DNA of 64,000 nt from Chara braunii (Eukaryota; Streptophyta; Charophyceae; Charales; Characeae): assembly GCA_003427395.1 (NCBI GenBank), contig BFEA01000244.1:2082187-2146186 (forward strand), given 5' to 3'. Each line of letters opens with the position of its first letter. Position 1 is the first letter of the stretch. Positions 54,705 to 64,000 of this stretch are shown here, piece by piece. Both the position numbers and the translations under genes were made by a program. The notes below the pieces were generated by a model. It was not told the origin of the DNA, made no database searches, and saw only the letters and a list, made by a program, of their open reading frames with translations.

Positions 54705-55560
54705 GTGGCCTTTCTCAACACTTCTTCCGGATCTTCTTGGGGAGTATTCGACACCATAGTTGGATAAGGGTCGTCCAGTATGGAGTAGGTATTTGCGGTT
54801 CTAGGGATGGCGTACCCCTCTGTCTTCTCCTTTCCCTGTTCCTGGGGGTCCACTCTTTGTTCATTATCCATAAAAGACCAGACATATCTGGGGGGAAGTC
54901 TACCGGGGCCAGCAGTCTGATACTGTGCCTGGCCAATTTTTTCCAGGCTGTGCGCTGATTGGTCAGAAGTTTTATTATGTACTTCATTTGTGGAGCTCTG
55001 GTTTCCTTCTTTGGATCTATGATCCCCATACCCCCAGCCGTTGGTTTCCTGGTGATAAAATGCCAGGCTTTCATCGGGATTAATCTTGTCTTGTTAGGTT
55101 CCCCCGCCCGTAGATAGGCTCACACTTTTCTATTGAGTTCTGATATGGTGACGTCCGGTATAGTGCAGATCGAGACAACATACCATAATATTGAGAAGAT
55201 AAAGGTGTTGATGATTAAAACTCTCCCTAGAACGGATGTGAAGGGTTGACTCCATTTCCCAATTTTGTTGATGGTTTTGGTGAGAAAGCGAAAAGCAAAA
55301 ATTCAGGAAAATATGACAGTTTCGGTAAAAAATTCACTGAAAATGACACCACCTATTAACCATTAGGGTTCTGTGCAATCCGTTGGGATGGACCATCCTT
55401 GTTGACCATTACTCCCAGATATGCGATCAATGATTCTGGTTGGTCACATTCGATTCGACTCTCTGGACCTAACCCTTGAGGAGGGTCCCCTCCGCTAACC
55501 ACCACCCCTACGTCTCTCTCTAGTTGACCTTCATTTCTGACGCCAGTCTGAAGGCCTCTG
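54705..55560 (-). pseudogene. LINE ORF2, RT C-terminal part (right part)
   Basis: On the minus strand, from about 55560, SLIAYLGVMVNKDGPSQ is the typical YLG segment after RT motif D. Then, after a frame change, KIGKWSQPFTSVLGRVLIIN and FSILWYVVSICTIPDVTISE is the LGRV..IN..I.S.LWY thumb. Then GGMGIIDPKKETRAPQMKYI is the GGLGL segment. The frame ends ...EDPEEVLRKAT at 54705 and joins in frame to LFELTTDLG at 20960. RT catalytic motifs should lie further right but are not recognised; an insertion (55567-55701) and N bases intervene. Confidence 0.75.
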
Positions 55561-55566
55561 TTGCTC

Positions 55567-55701
55567 TTTTTTTTTTTTTTTGAACAACAGCCCCTTAGAA
55601 TGCTAGGGGTGCTGATAAAAGCAGACACCCCTAGCAATTCCCGGGAGGCTCCATCTATTGGTGGGGAGCAGCACCTGCTGGAAAGCGGGTCCAGCATCCC
55701 T
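55567..55701 (-). mobile_element. SINE-like hairpin element, copy 1
   Basis: Read on the minus strand: a head AGGGATGCTGGACCCGCTTT CCAGCAGGTG...CACCAATAGATGGAGC, a long perfect hairpin (55602-55635, arms GCTAGGGGTG/CACCCCTAGC) and a 15-A tail. The head matches copy 2 at 58796-58962. It lies inside the LINE pseudogene. The family is not recognised. Confidence 0.6.
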
Positions 55702-55740
55702 GAACATTTGAATCGTTTGCTTCACAGGATGAGTTTGTGN

Positions 55741-57480
55741 TGGAGGCAGACAGCACTCACACAGCCCTCTGAGCGGCTTGCCTACCTGCCAGCCTACATC
55801 TGGTCTACTTTTAGTTAACCTTACATTGAGTCTTTGAGATTATGTCACTGTAGTTGATGGCTGCCTACCTGGTGACTCTCGGAGGNNGCTAGTATCCACT
55901 AGACTTCTTGTCTATTGCCTGATTTGCTGGGAGCTGATCTCATTAACCCCTCATTATCCCCTGGTGTTTTGTTAGTTGTTTTTTTTGTTGACACACTTCC
56001 AGCAAATCGCTTGTTATCACAGTTTTTGATGCTAGCTCAGCCACTATGTTTTCTACCAGTGTATGTAGGCAGAATAGGCCTATCCGTTTCCCCCCCCCCA
56101 CCCTTGGATCTTGATATCTTGAATGAGTAGCCAGTTTACAGAGACGAGTACCCTACATCTATTCCTGTATTCATCTACTGAGACTACCTGTCTTACAGAT
56201 TTTGTAAATTTGGTGGTCTTCGACCATGGTGAGGTATCCTTTTTAAGCTCCCGCAGTCCGCAGATGTTCTTCTGCATGCCTGAGCGATCTCATGAGTATC
56301 TTTAATTGCTGTACTGGTGGGCCCAGGTCGGATGTTTCTGTCGCTGTATTAAGGGTCTTGTCTTTGCTTTGTTGCGAGCCTTCTGCGAATCTGTAGGCAT
56401 GGAGCCATCATGGTTCCATCCACNGGGGGGGGAGCAGAGCGCGCGGGGGGCGGAAGGCGAGGAGAAGAAAATGCAATCGGACTTGTCTTTGTCGACACTC
56501 AACATGCATAGAAACAAATGACGATCAAGCTGGCGACTTGCCCCCACACAAAGCTTAGGGATAATGAAGCCAAGAACGCAACTCAGATTCAAACTTGGCT
56601 TGGCCATAGCCCTCTGTACTCTCGGCAACTTGTTCGTACACACACCGTGGATCTCCCTGGATGTCTCGCACACAAGCTCACACTTCACACTCACACATAC
56701 ACATACACACACACGTACGCACGCACATCTACTAACACTCTAATCTCGGTGACATGGCGGCTATAGTCTTCATCTCTCTCCTCTATTGACTAACTATCAG
56801 CTATGGCCGATCTTCCTCCTCTTAACCCTCTTCGTCAATGGGCGCCTGCAGACCCTCGCACACAACACACTTTGACAGTGCTTCTGCACGGTTCACAGGC
56901 AGAATGAATGAATGACTGATCGTTGCCTCTTTATTTATACTTTGGATTGTCCCTGGTCTGCCTCTCTCCACCGGGCCCGAAGTGCACACAGTCCCGCATG
57001 GTACTTGCTGAGACTTGACAAGGTGTGACTGAGACTGAATACCGCTGACTAAGTAAGGTAAGACTGGCCACTTGACCACTTGCCTACGGACTGACCACTA
57101 TGACTCACGAAGGGCCAGTTCCGGAATCTCCAGAAGACTGTGGCTTGACCCTTCAGTACTGTAGCAGGTACGACTTAACATTTCAACACTGTAGCAGCTA
57201 CGACTCCTACCACTGCTAAGACCTCTAACCTATAGACCTATGGTTCAAGACCCGACGACCACCATAACTAAAACAAACAAAAAGGCGGCTTTCAAAACAC
57301 AGGTTGTGGGTTCAAGCACACACGGGTCATCGGTACTGTACACAAGTAAGGGCGTGGTCTGGGATCTGCAACTGCTATCTCAAAGGTGAAAACCGTTTCA
57401 CTCCCGCCAGCCTAAATTCGAGGTTCTTCGAGAATAATTCAATCTATAGCAGGATCCTTACCTTTCTTAGCTCTTTCATA
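55741..57480. other. Unassigned spacer with N bases and an AC repeat
   Basis: No convincing gene. It contains unresolved bases (55886-55887, 56424), a GGGGGGGG-AGCAGAGCGCGCGG block next to the N at 56424 that resembles 53655-53675, and a CA-type simple repeat at 56685-56725. The LTR of Ty3 element 3 should lie here, but no partner was found beyond 62.5 kb. Confidence 0.4.
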
Positions 57481-57880
57481 GACACGAACTAGGTCAGGAG
57501 TTGTTTCTAGAAGTTCGGTTCGAGTAAACAAACGAACGCCCTCGGGGTCTTGGTAAGCAATTCTGACTTAATACTATTTTTGTGGACGACCTCTACCTCC
57601 CGTCCTAAATACATCTTCATCTACTTTGCCGTCAATGGCATACCTTCCGTCCATATCCGGAGGGATCATGGATCTTCTCGATGGAACTGCAGACTCGTAG
57701 TGCAAGGCAGCAACTTTGACGCATGGAAGACTGGTAGGTGTGGAGGTGTGCTGGAATCTCTATCGTGTGGGACGGTCCATCATCTCCGCCTTTAACTTCT
57801 AGAACTGGCCACGGTCCTCTATATGCAGGCAACAGTTTCTGCGAGATGTTCTCCTCAGGAGTAAATTCTTTGGACTTGAC
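57480..57880 (-). pseudogene. C-terminal tail module of Ty3 element 3
   Basis: The minus-strand frames read LPAYRGPWPVLEVKGGDDGP and PSHTIEIPAHLHTYQSS (the post-integrase GPF/Y-like region). Then, after a frame change, VRIAYQDPEGVRLFTRTEFL and LVRVYERAKKG follow, parallel to the tail of element 1. Confidence 0.6.
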
Positions 57881-58793
57881 CTAGACAAGGTCACTTACTT
57901 GAAACTGTGACGGGCAACGATGCTTGTTAGCTTGCTCTATCATTCTGTGTTGGACTTTCCTGAGGCTTTCTACCACCTTGGCAATTTCCTTCTCGTGTTG
58001 TAGCGGTAACTCCCTAGTACCAGGCGGTAGCCTATGAATCTGGTCCCGGTTTAGTCCTTCAAACGGTGTGCTCGGTCTAAAGGACTTGTGTAACTCGTTG
58101 AAAGTGCAACAACTGGCTAGATGAACGTTGTGATTGTAAGCACTGGCTACCTTTGGAAGCATCTCATCCTAGTTGACTTGATCTAGTCTAATATACATTC
58201 TAAGAAATTGTTGCAGGACCTTGTTCATCTGTTCAGTTTGACCGTTGGTCTCCGGATGGAGGCCATACGACATCAACCATTTAGAACCGTGTACTTTTAC
58301 AAGTTCCTGCCAATTCTTACTAGTGAACCTGGTGTCTCTGTCACTGACTATCGACAGCGGTAGACCATGCTCACTGACCCAATGATCAAAGAACATTTCT
58401 ATAACTAGATCAGTACGTGCTTCAAAAGGCAAAGGGACAAAAATTGCATACTTGTTAAATCTATAAACTATAACCATGACTTGGTTTTTGCCATGCCTAC
58501 TCCTGACCCCAATATCAATAAAATCAATGGACACAGAATTTTCGGGTCCTGATGGGATAGGCAAGGGTCTTAGAAGACCCAATAGAGCTCTTGTCGTAGT
58601 TTTGTTGCGCTAGCATACTTTGCAACTACGCACATACTCTATGCAATCAGCTTTCATGTCAGGCCACACATAGGTGCGCATCAGGTTGGCGAGTGTCTTT
58701 TGCCAACTGAAGTGCCCTTTTGTATCGTGACATTCCCCAAGGATCAGACTGTGGATCTCTTCGCTGTTGGGATTCTTGGGAATGCATAGCCGA

Positions 58794-58838
<45 letters not shown>

Positions 58839-59211
58839 GCCTTTTTGCAAGGCCTCTATCCCAGTGGTGGTAAGAGAACCACTGGGATTGAGGCTTTGTC
58901 GACGGACCGCTCCATCTATTGGTGCGGAACATCACCTGCTGGAAACCGAGTCTAGCTTCCCTCTTTAGAAAAACATAAGATGAGTTGCGGAAGAACACTA
59001 CGACGTCTTTCTTCTCAAACAACAACCCATTAGTGGTGTGGTAGTGAGGTTCACTGGCTGGATCCTCCTTGACTCTCTTAAGGACGTCACTATAAATAGG
59101 GTCTTGCGCATACGCATCTATGACCTTTTGCTGCAAGTCTAACCCTATATCCAGATAGTGAGCTATAGCTCCAAAGTAGTCGGCTCTCTTACTAAGAGCA
59201 TCAACAACCAT
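57881..59211 (-). pseudogene. Integrase of Ty3 element 3, interrupted by a SINE-like copy
   Basis: The frame 59211-58970 (ALSKRADYFGAIA, DVLKRVKEDPASEPHYHTTN) leads to the insertion at 58962-58796. Beyond it the zinc module is recovered in another frame: GECHDTKGHF then RTYVWPDMKADCIEYVRSCK. The core 58582-58169 has SVSIDFIDIG, LSIVSDRDTRFTSKNW and LHPETNGQTEQMNKVL, so D, D and E are all present. The region 58162-57881 completes the C-terminal part. It would be catalytically competent without the insertion and frame changes. Confidence 0.85.
58796..58962 (-). mobile_element. SINE-like hairpin element, copy 2
   Basis: On the minus strand: head AGGGAAGCTAGACTCGGTTT CCAGCAGGTG...CACCAATAGATGGAGC, a hairpin (58858-58888, arms ATCCCAGTGGT/ACCACTGGGAT), a second small hairpin of AGGCCT arms (58837-58855) and a 40-A tail. 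Its position within the integrase gene gives clean evidence of insertion. AAAG flanks both sides and may be part of a target duplication. Head shared with copy 1, hairpin arms not. Confidence 0.7.
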
Positions 59212-59304
59212 GTTATACTTTCCTTTGACAAGCTTGAACTCAAAGTCGACCTAATCTATCTTGATGGCCCGCCTAGTAAGCTTAGGTGTCATCTTGCCCT
59301 GCGT

Positions 59305-60579
59305 CTACAGCCACCTGAATGTCTTGTGGTCACAATAGACTTCGGAGTGTCTCCCAAGCAAGTAATGTCTCCAGTGGTCTAAGGCTTGCCTGAGAGCGTA
59401 GAGTTCCCTCATATAGGTGGATGCAACTACCTTCTCTAAAGGCAACCTAGTGGACATGAACTCTACGGGTCTATACGCATTGCCATCATCTTGTTGTAAG
59501 ACAACATCAATATCATATTGGCTCATATCAATTGTAACAAGAAAGGGTAAGGATGGGTCAGCTACCTTGAGGACAGCGTACTCTATCAAGGCCCGCTTCA
59601 ACTTCTTCAGGGCCGATGTACAGTCTTGGTCCCACTTCCAGATGACCTCTTTCTTTAGCAGTTTGCAAAAGGGAGCAGCGATTGCAAAGAAGTTCCTTAC
59701 GAACTTCCGATTATAATTAGCCAATCCTAAGAATGACCTCAATTTTGTGAGGGTACGAGGGGTTGACCAGTCTCTGATCGTGGCGATGTTGTTGTCCTCA
59801 AGCTTTATACTGTCACCATCTAATGCGTGGCCCAAGTATAAAATCTCAGTCTTGGTACACTCACACTTCTTCACGTTGATCTTGAAATTTGCTTCATGCA
59901 ACTTCTCCAAGATCTCCCTCGGACAAGCCTCGTGCTCCTGGATGGTCATATTGAAAATCAAAATATCATATAAGTAGACAACTACAAATCTATCTAACCA
60001 TGACCTAAAGAAATCATTCATACAACGCTGAAATGTGGTCAGTGCATTGGTTAGTCCAAAGGGCATTACTATAAACTCATAGTGCCCATACCTAGTCCGG
60101 AATGCCGTTTTGTATCGATCATCAGGAGGGTGGTACCCTGATTTCAAATCTATCTTCGAAAAGTACTTACAACCCTGCACCCGATCCAACAGATCATCTA
60201 TACGGGCCAATGGTTCTTCATTCTTCACTGTAACGACGTTAAGACCCCTATAGTCAATGCACATTCTCAGCTCTCGCTTTTTCTTGGGGACAAAGACAAC
60301 AGGTGTTCCACATGGAGACGAACTAGGCCTAATCCACCCCTTCTCGAGGATCTCGTCTAGATGATTGCGCAAATCCTCCAAATCCTTGGGAGACATCCTA
60401 TACACTGCTCCTTTGAGAGTCTTATTGTCAGGTTTTATCTCAATAAAGTGTTGGATAGGACGTGGAACTACTCCTGATGGAGCCTCTGATAGGTCTGTGT
60501 ACTCTTCCAACAGCTTGACCATAAGTGGGTTGGTGGACTTTTCTCCCTCAGGCTCGTTCATTGGCCTCAGGTAGGCCAC
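59305..60579 (-). CDS. Reverse transcriptase and RNase H of Ty3 element 3 (catalytic Asp lost)
   Basis: An open frame of 424 residues, the longest intact pol segment among the three conventional Ty3 elements. RT: GWIRPSSSPCGTPVVFVPKK (81-100), LRMCIDYRGLNVVTVKN (104-120), motif A YFSKIDLKSGYH (Asp144), motif B FIVMPFGLTNALTTFQRCM (169-187), and motif C VVYLYDILIFN (200-210), where the first of the paired aspartates is Tyr204. RNase H starts with LVTIDMSQYDIDVVLQQ (Asp351), followed by YMRELYALRQAL (Glu392) and YCDHKTFRWL (Asp417). The Asp to Tyr change should abolish polymerisation although the frame is open. Confidence 0.92.
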   Translation of the reverse strand: MAYLRPMNEPEGEKSTNPLMVKLLEEYTDLSEAPSGVVPRPIQHFIEIKPDNKTLKGAVYRMSPKDLEDLRNHLDEILEKGWIRPSSSPCGTPVVFVPKKKRELRMCIDYRGLNVVTVKNEEPLARIDDLLDRVQGCKYFSKIDLKSGYHPPDDRYKTAFRTRYGHYEFIVMPFGLTNALTTFQRCMNDFFRSWLDRFVVVYLYDILIFNMTIQEHEACPREILEKLHEANFKINVKKCECTKTEILYLGHALDGDSIKLEDNNIATIRDWSTPRTLTKLRSFLGLANYNRKFVRNFFAIAAPFCKLLKKEVIWKWDQDCTSALKKLKRALIEYAVLKVADPSLPFLVTIDMSQYDIDVVLQQDDGNAYRPVEFMSTRLPLEKVVASTYMRELYALRQALDHWRHYLLGRHSEVYCDHKTFRWL

Positions 60580-60872
60580 AAAGACCTGCTCTTCTAACTG
60601 CTCCTTTACTAACCGCGCGAACGCGAGAGCACTGAGGCAACAATGTGCCAGAGAGTTATCTACCCGAGACTACCCCTGGCACATGGAACAGGTGGGCCAT
60701 CTTGACACCACCTGAGGGACTAGGAAGCCTACACTCATGCTCTCTCAATAGTGTGGCTACTACTGCCTCTCCCCAGTCCATTCCTAGGAGGCTATGACCA
60801 TATCAAATGGGAGATTGTCCTCTACGAGGAGAGTCCGAGAATGAAGAACTTTCTCAACCTTCCCATCTTTCT

Positions 60873-61271
60873 TTAGGCGAAAGTACGTTTGAACTCCCTT
60901 GACTTAATCCTCGATTCATATTGTGCAATTATGGGGATGTTGACTATGGGCTCATCCAATTGTTGAGCCTTCAAATTGAGTCTCAACTTCTTCAACGCTC
61001 TATGGCTAATGTAGCTACGGGTGACCCCACTATCTATAAGGGCCCCTACCCTGCCTATGAAAACTTCTACATTTACCAACACTAGCTGCCCTTTCCCATG
61101 TTTCTTCATCTTGCCCCAAGTTGGCATCCTCTCCTTCAACTCTTTTGCCAGTTCTGTGAGGGAAGCGCCTAAAGTGACCCTAACAAAAACAGTCTCTGCA
61201 CAACTAACTAGACGCTGACCAACAACCTCTGCCATAGATACATGTGGGTTAGGAGTTTCTACTTGGCGCAC
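60873..61271 (-). CDS. Retropepsin of Ty3 element 3
   Basis: An open frame of 132 codons with QLVLVNVEVFIGRVGALIDS followed by GVTRSYISHRAL. IDSGVT is the active-site loop (Ala replaced by Val) and GALIDSG the preceding strand. The C-terminal LG-type strand is on the other side of a frameshift near 60870 (VLFVEDNLPFDMVIA-like). Decayed but clearly protease. Confidence 0.75.
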   Translation of the reverse strand: MRQVETPNPHVSMAEVVGQRLVSCAETVFVRVTLGASLTELAKELKERMPTWGKMKKHGKGQLVLVNVEVFIGRVGALIDSGVTRSYISHRALKKLRLNLKAQQLDEPIVNIPIIAQYESRIKSREFKRTFA

Positions 61272-61299
61272 ACACTCATCTCCACATGGTACAGGGGTA

Positions 61300-62466
61300 A
61301 GGGCAGTTGTTATCCCTACCAGCGGTTATCTTTTGTTGACTCTGCATCAGGTGAGTAATGGAGGACTATGTGACCATATCATTGTCACAGTTGGCGGCAC
61401 GAGCAAGCGACCTCGCAAAGCTGGCCGCTTCATCCTTCAACGCCTGGAATGCCACAAGAACTTGCTTCTTAGGCTGAATCAGTTAGAAGTTGATATAGGA
61501 GTTGAAATTGGCTTCCCAATTATCAAAATCCTGTCCTTTCTTCCCTCATAGGGTTCAGGGAATCTCGCTTTAATGCGCTTACGACTGGGTCGTGCCTCTT
61601 CCTCCTTTGAGGCAACTAACTTGGCACCTTCAGTGGCACTGACGCAAAACCTTCCAGTGCCTTCTATAGCGGCATGCAACTAAGTGCCCACGCACATTAT
61701 CATATGCCTTGCGAAATCTTTGAAACCTGTGCGTATGGATTGTAATGCGATATTGTGGCCCCTTAAATAGCGCAACCGTTCCTATTAGGCTTTCAACACT
61801 ATCTCCATATTCTAGGACAAGATCTAAATTTGCTTATGGAGGTTTTACTATGCTGTCAACTTCCCCTTTTGCTGTTCGGCGTCCCTCAACTCCTTCTCCA
61901 TCGTCTTGGCCGCCGCCAATCGCCTCCTCCTTTCCCTAGTAAGGCGCAACTTTCATTCTAACTTTTTCTCCTCCTCCATAGTCTGTCGCTGCAAGGGGTT
62001 TTCCTCCACTTCCAACTCCCTTGTGAATACCTCCCTCTCTGCCTAAGGGACAAGCAAGGATGCTTCCTCTTCCTCCCCCAGGGCCAAATTGGCCACCCAC
62101 TCTGTCACCATCTTCTCCATTTTCGCCCTTATCTCGGGCGCCACACTGGGTTCCCCTCTTTCTTCTCTTCTTACATTTCTCTCTAGGAGAACCTCTACTT
62201 CCTCTTTTTTTTTTTCCCTTCTCTGCTCCAGCTTCTGCTTTCCCGTCTATTGCCGCCCTTTTCTCTGCCTACTCCTTTTCCCATTTCTTCATCTCCTCCT
62301 CCATCTATCTTTGCTTGGCCTTCTTCTCTTCTGTCGAGGCCATCATCTTCACCTGATTTATTACCTCCCCCAGTTTCTCTTTTCTCTCTCTCAGCAGGGC
62401 GGCGACTTGCTCTTCTTGCTCTTTGCTCAACGGGGTGGTACTCGTTCCTCCTCGCGTGGTCACCAT
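61300..62466 (-). pseudogene. Gag of Ty3 element 3
   Basis: ATG at 62466 opens MVTTRGGTSTTPLSKEQEEQ, leading into a long Lys/Glu-rich helix (EEKKAKQR, stop, MEEEMKKWEKE) that is probably a coiled coil. The capsid lead-in ARFPEPYEGRKDR and, in another frame, NWEANFNSYI follow at about 61590-61480. Several stops and frameshifts. No zinc knuckle was seen; it may be absent or broken. Confidence 0.65.
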
Positions 62467-62508
62467 GGTGAAAGATGCACAACCTGTGAGAGTTCCACTC
62501 CTCACCAC

Positions 62509-63386
62509 TTACACTTTCCACCCACTGACTGACTGACTGACTCTCTAAGGACCACACAATCCTCTCAGATTCTCTCAACTAGGGTCTCTAACTTGGACCT
62601 ACTTCTAGGCTGTCACTACAGAGCTCCGTTGCTGATTAGGAGGCATTTAAGGAGATCCCCCATAACTCCTCATGAATTCTTTAACGTCGCAGTCAGGACG
62701 ACGTGATCAGCAGAGTTCTCTCAAGACTTAGACAGTTGATTGTACAACCCACAAGTCGGATTTTGGGCCTACCATGCCACACTGAGCAGCCCGCCGGTCT
62801 GTTCCAGTCCTTGGTCCTTGGGAGGGTTAGGCCTTCGGAAGTGCCAGTTATCAGACATGGACTTGAGCCCTACTCAGCCCGTGTAGGTTTGGTCAACATA
62901 ACTCTATCCATATGCATGGAGTCCTATCACCTCGACAGAAGTGACTCAATGCAGAAAGAAGAGACAGATAGACTCAGCAAATACCAAGGGGTAAGTGCCT
63001 ATCCACAGGGCGAGGGGATAGGCTGAAGGCCTGGCGAGATTATACTGACTCCAGCTTGGTCAAAATCGTGGTCAAGGGCCTCCGGTCAACACTGGTCAAT
63101 GACCGGTCAACTTGGTCAAACCTCCCAGTCAACCTTCCCAACCAAAGCTCCGACCTTCGACTATGGTTGCTGACCCCCTCCTTCGCCAACCTCTTCTCTC
63201 TCTTTTCCTCCCTTGTCTTTTTCTCGCCCCTCCTTGGCTATGGCTTCTTCTTCCTTGCTCGTCTTTCCGTCCTCCTTGCTTCCTCTTTTCTCAATTCTTC
63301 GTCACTTCAAGCTTCTTCTTCGCTGCAAGGTCCGAGCTTGGCGGCTATGGCCTACACTTTCCTCTTCACGGCTGGACAACCAATCT

Positions 63387-63388
<2 letters not shown>
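62509..63388. other. Unassigned region upstream of Ty3 element 3, with a GGTCAA cluster
   Basis: No confident coding. 62521-62545 is a short GACT repeat. GGTCAA (TTGACC on the minus strand) occurs six times at 63059-63120. 63230-63370 is TTC/CTTC-rich with GGCTATGGC words that also occur near 10450-10620. Confidence 0.45.

Positions 63389-63424
<36 letters not shown>
63389..63424. repeat. CT microsatellite, left of adapter junction
   Basis: Alternating TC run ending at the Nextera junction. It continues as a CT run at 63709-63771 on the other side of the foreign fragment. Confidence 0.95.
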
Positions 63425-63426
<2 letters not shown>

Positions 63427-63706
63427 GTCTCTTATACACATCTAGATGTGTATAAGAGACAGGAGCAGGGCTGACAGGTTCTGGAGCATAGTATCCCTGG
63501 CCTGAAGCAAAGTTTCGTCACCCCAATGTGCATTTTCAGGCGTGAAAAGTTTATTGTAGTAAAGTGTGGCGTAATCCACTATTTTGTAAGCNTTTGTGGC
63601 GTCCGGCTGGTGTGAGTCGAAAGGATGGTGCAGCTCCGCCACGAGGCTTTGCCTTGCCCTGCTCCTGGCTTTATTGAAAAAGGCCCTCTAGATGTGTATA
63701 AGAGAC

Positions 63707-63708
<2 letters not shown>
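63425..63708. other. Assembly artefact: Nextera mosaic-end sequences around a foreign fragment
   Basis: 63425-63462 is the exact Nextera mate-pair junction: CTGTCTCTTATACACATCT joined to its reverse complement. 63690-63708 is another 19-base mosaic end, AGATGTGTATAAGAGACAG. The 227 bases between (63463-63689) belong to a different locus. On the minus strand they read YKIVDYATLYYNKLFTPENA, which resembles the linker between the nuclease and RT of LINE ORF2. The CT repeat on both sides explains the mis-join. Confidence 0.97.

Positions 63709-63771
<63 letters not shown>
63709..63771. repeat. CT microsatellite, right of adapter junction
   Basis: About 62 bases of CT dinucleotide repeat, the continuation of 63389-63424 after the artefact. 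Confidence 0.95.
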
Positions 63772-63775
<4 letters not shown>

Positions 63776-64000
63776 TCGTTGTCGTTCCTCGTGGTCTCCT
63801 TCTTCCTTTCAGCGCCTGTCGGCTATGGCTGAGCCTTCTCTTCAAGTGTGGCGCAGCGGCCTTCTTCAAGAACGACACTCTTCTTCACGGCTTCGCGACA
63901 TTCCTCCTCGGCATGCGCGGGAGTCTTCAGACACAGCCAACGAGCTCACATGGGCGCGCTATGAACGACATGCGGGCGATCGGCCTCGATGCGTAGCAGC
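63772..64000. other. Unassigned right edge
   Basis: GC-rich sequence with short frames only. GTCGGCTATGGCTGAGCCTT resembles GGCTATGGC words left of the artefact. No gene is called. Confidence 0.35.

Larger units (their letters stand above)
57480..62508 (-). mobile_element. Degenerate Ty3-type LTR retrotransposon 3
   Basis: Minus-strand order gag (62466 start), protease, RT, RNase H, integrase and tail module, all recognisable. LTRs and primer site were not found, so limits are by coding content. A SINE-like copy interrupts the integrase. It is related to element 1 by its RT lead-in and C-terminal tail module but in better condition. Confidence 0.82.

Noticed and set aside
63463-63689. LINE fragment as a genuine insertion at this locus
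   Set aside because: It is enclosed by Nextera mosaic ends, so it was joined during library preparation or assembly.

Overview
The window is repeat-dense eukaryotic nuclear DNA with no convincing host gene. Everything coding belongs to retroelements, most of them decayed. The Ty3-type polyproteins, a permuted Penelope-like element (known from green algae, spike mosses and slime molds) and the zinc-knuckle/coiled-coil ORF beside it fit a streptophyte green alga. Chara is my best guess from remembered family resemblance; no search was run. N runs and Nextera mosaic-end sequence show a short-read draft assembly.

Layout. (1) 1-4.56 kb: a satellite array of about 92-bp units in three diverged subfamilies, interrupted by a 0.4-kb insert with imperfect terminal inverted repeats. 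(2) 4.87-10.24 kb, minus strand: a Penelope-like element with domain order CCHC/coiled coil, GIY-YIG nuclease, CxC linker, RT. It is bounded by about 200-bp direct repeats (pseudo-LTRs) and sits in a GAA microsatellite. (3) 10.3-14.3 kb: non-coding, rich in short perfect hairpins, with a 26-bp minisatellite. (4) 14.3-19.4 kb, plus strand: degenerate Ty3 element 1 with an inverted protease segment. (5) 20.5-55.6 kb: a three-level nest. A minus-strand LINE ORF2 is split by minus-strand Ty3 element 2 (20961-54704, about 0.5-kb LTRs). Element 2 is itself split at its gag/protease junction by a plus-strand giant LTR element (25940-49943, about 24 kb). (6) 57.5-62.5 kb, minus strand: Ty3 element 3, carrying a SINE-like insert. 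(7) 63.4-63.7 kb: an assembly artefact made of Nextera junction sequence around a foreign LINE-like fragment.

The giant element is the most unusual object. Its LTRs are about 6.1 and 6.7 kb, begin TGTC and end GACA, and are followed by a tRNA-Asp-like primer site. The LTRs themselves hold conserved ORFs. The internal region carries, ahead of gag, a series of diverged paralogous domains of about 100 residues whose predicted alpha-beta-beta-beta-alpha pattern resembles a double-stranded-RNA-binding fold (inference only). Gag, protease, RT, RNase H and integrase follow, then a long 3' region with an antisense ORF. Removing the element and one copy of a 4-bp target duplication (CCGG/TCGG) restores an open frame across element 2's gag/protease junction, which supports the boundaries independently.

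The elements do not cooperate as a pathway; the region reads as successive layers of insertion. Premature stops, frameshifts and lost catalytic aspartates show that most copies are inactive. The RT of the Penelope-like element and the integrase of the giant element keep their catalytic residues.
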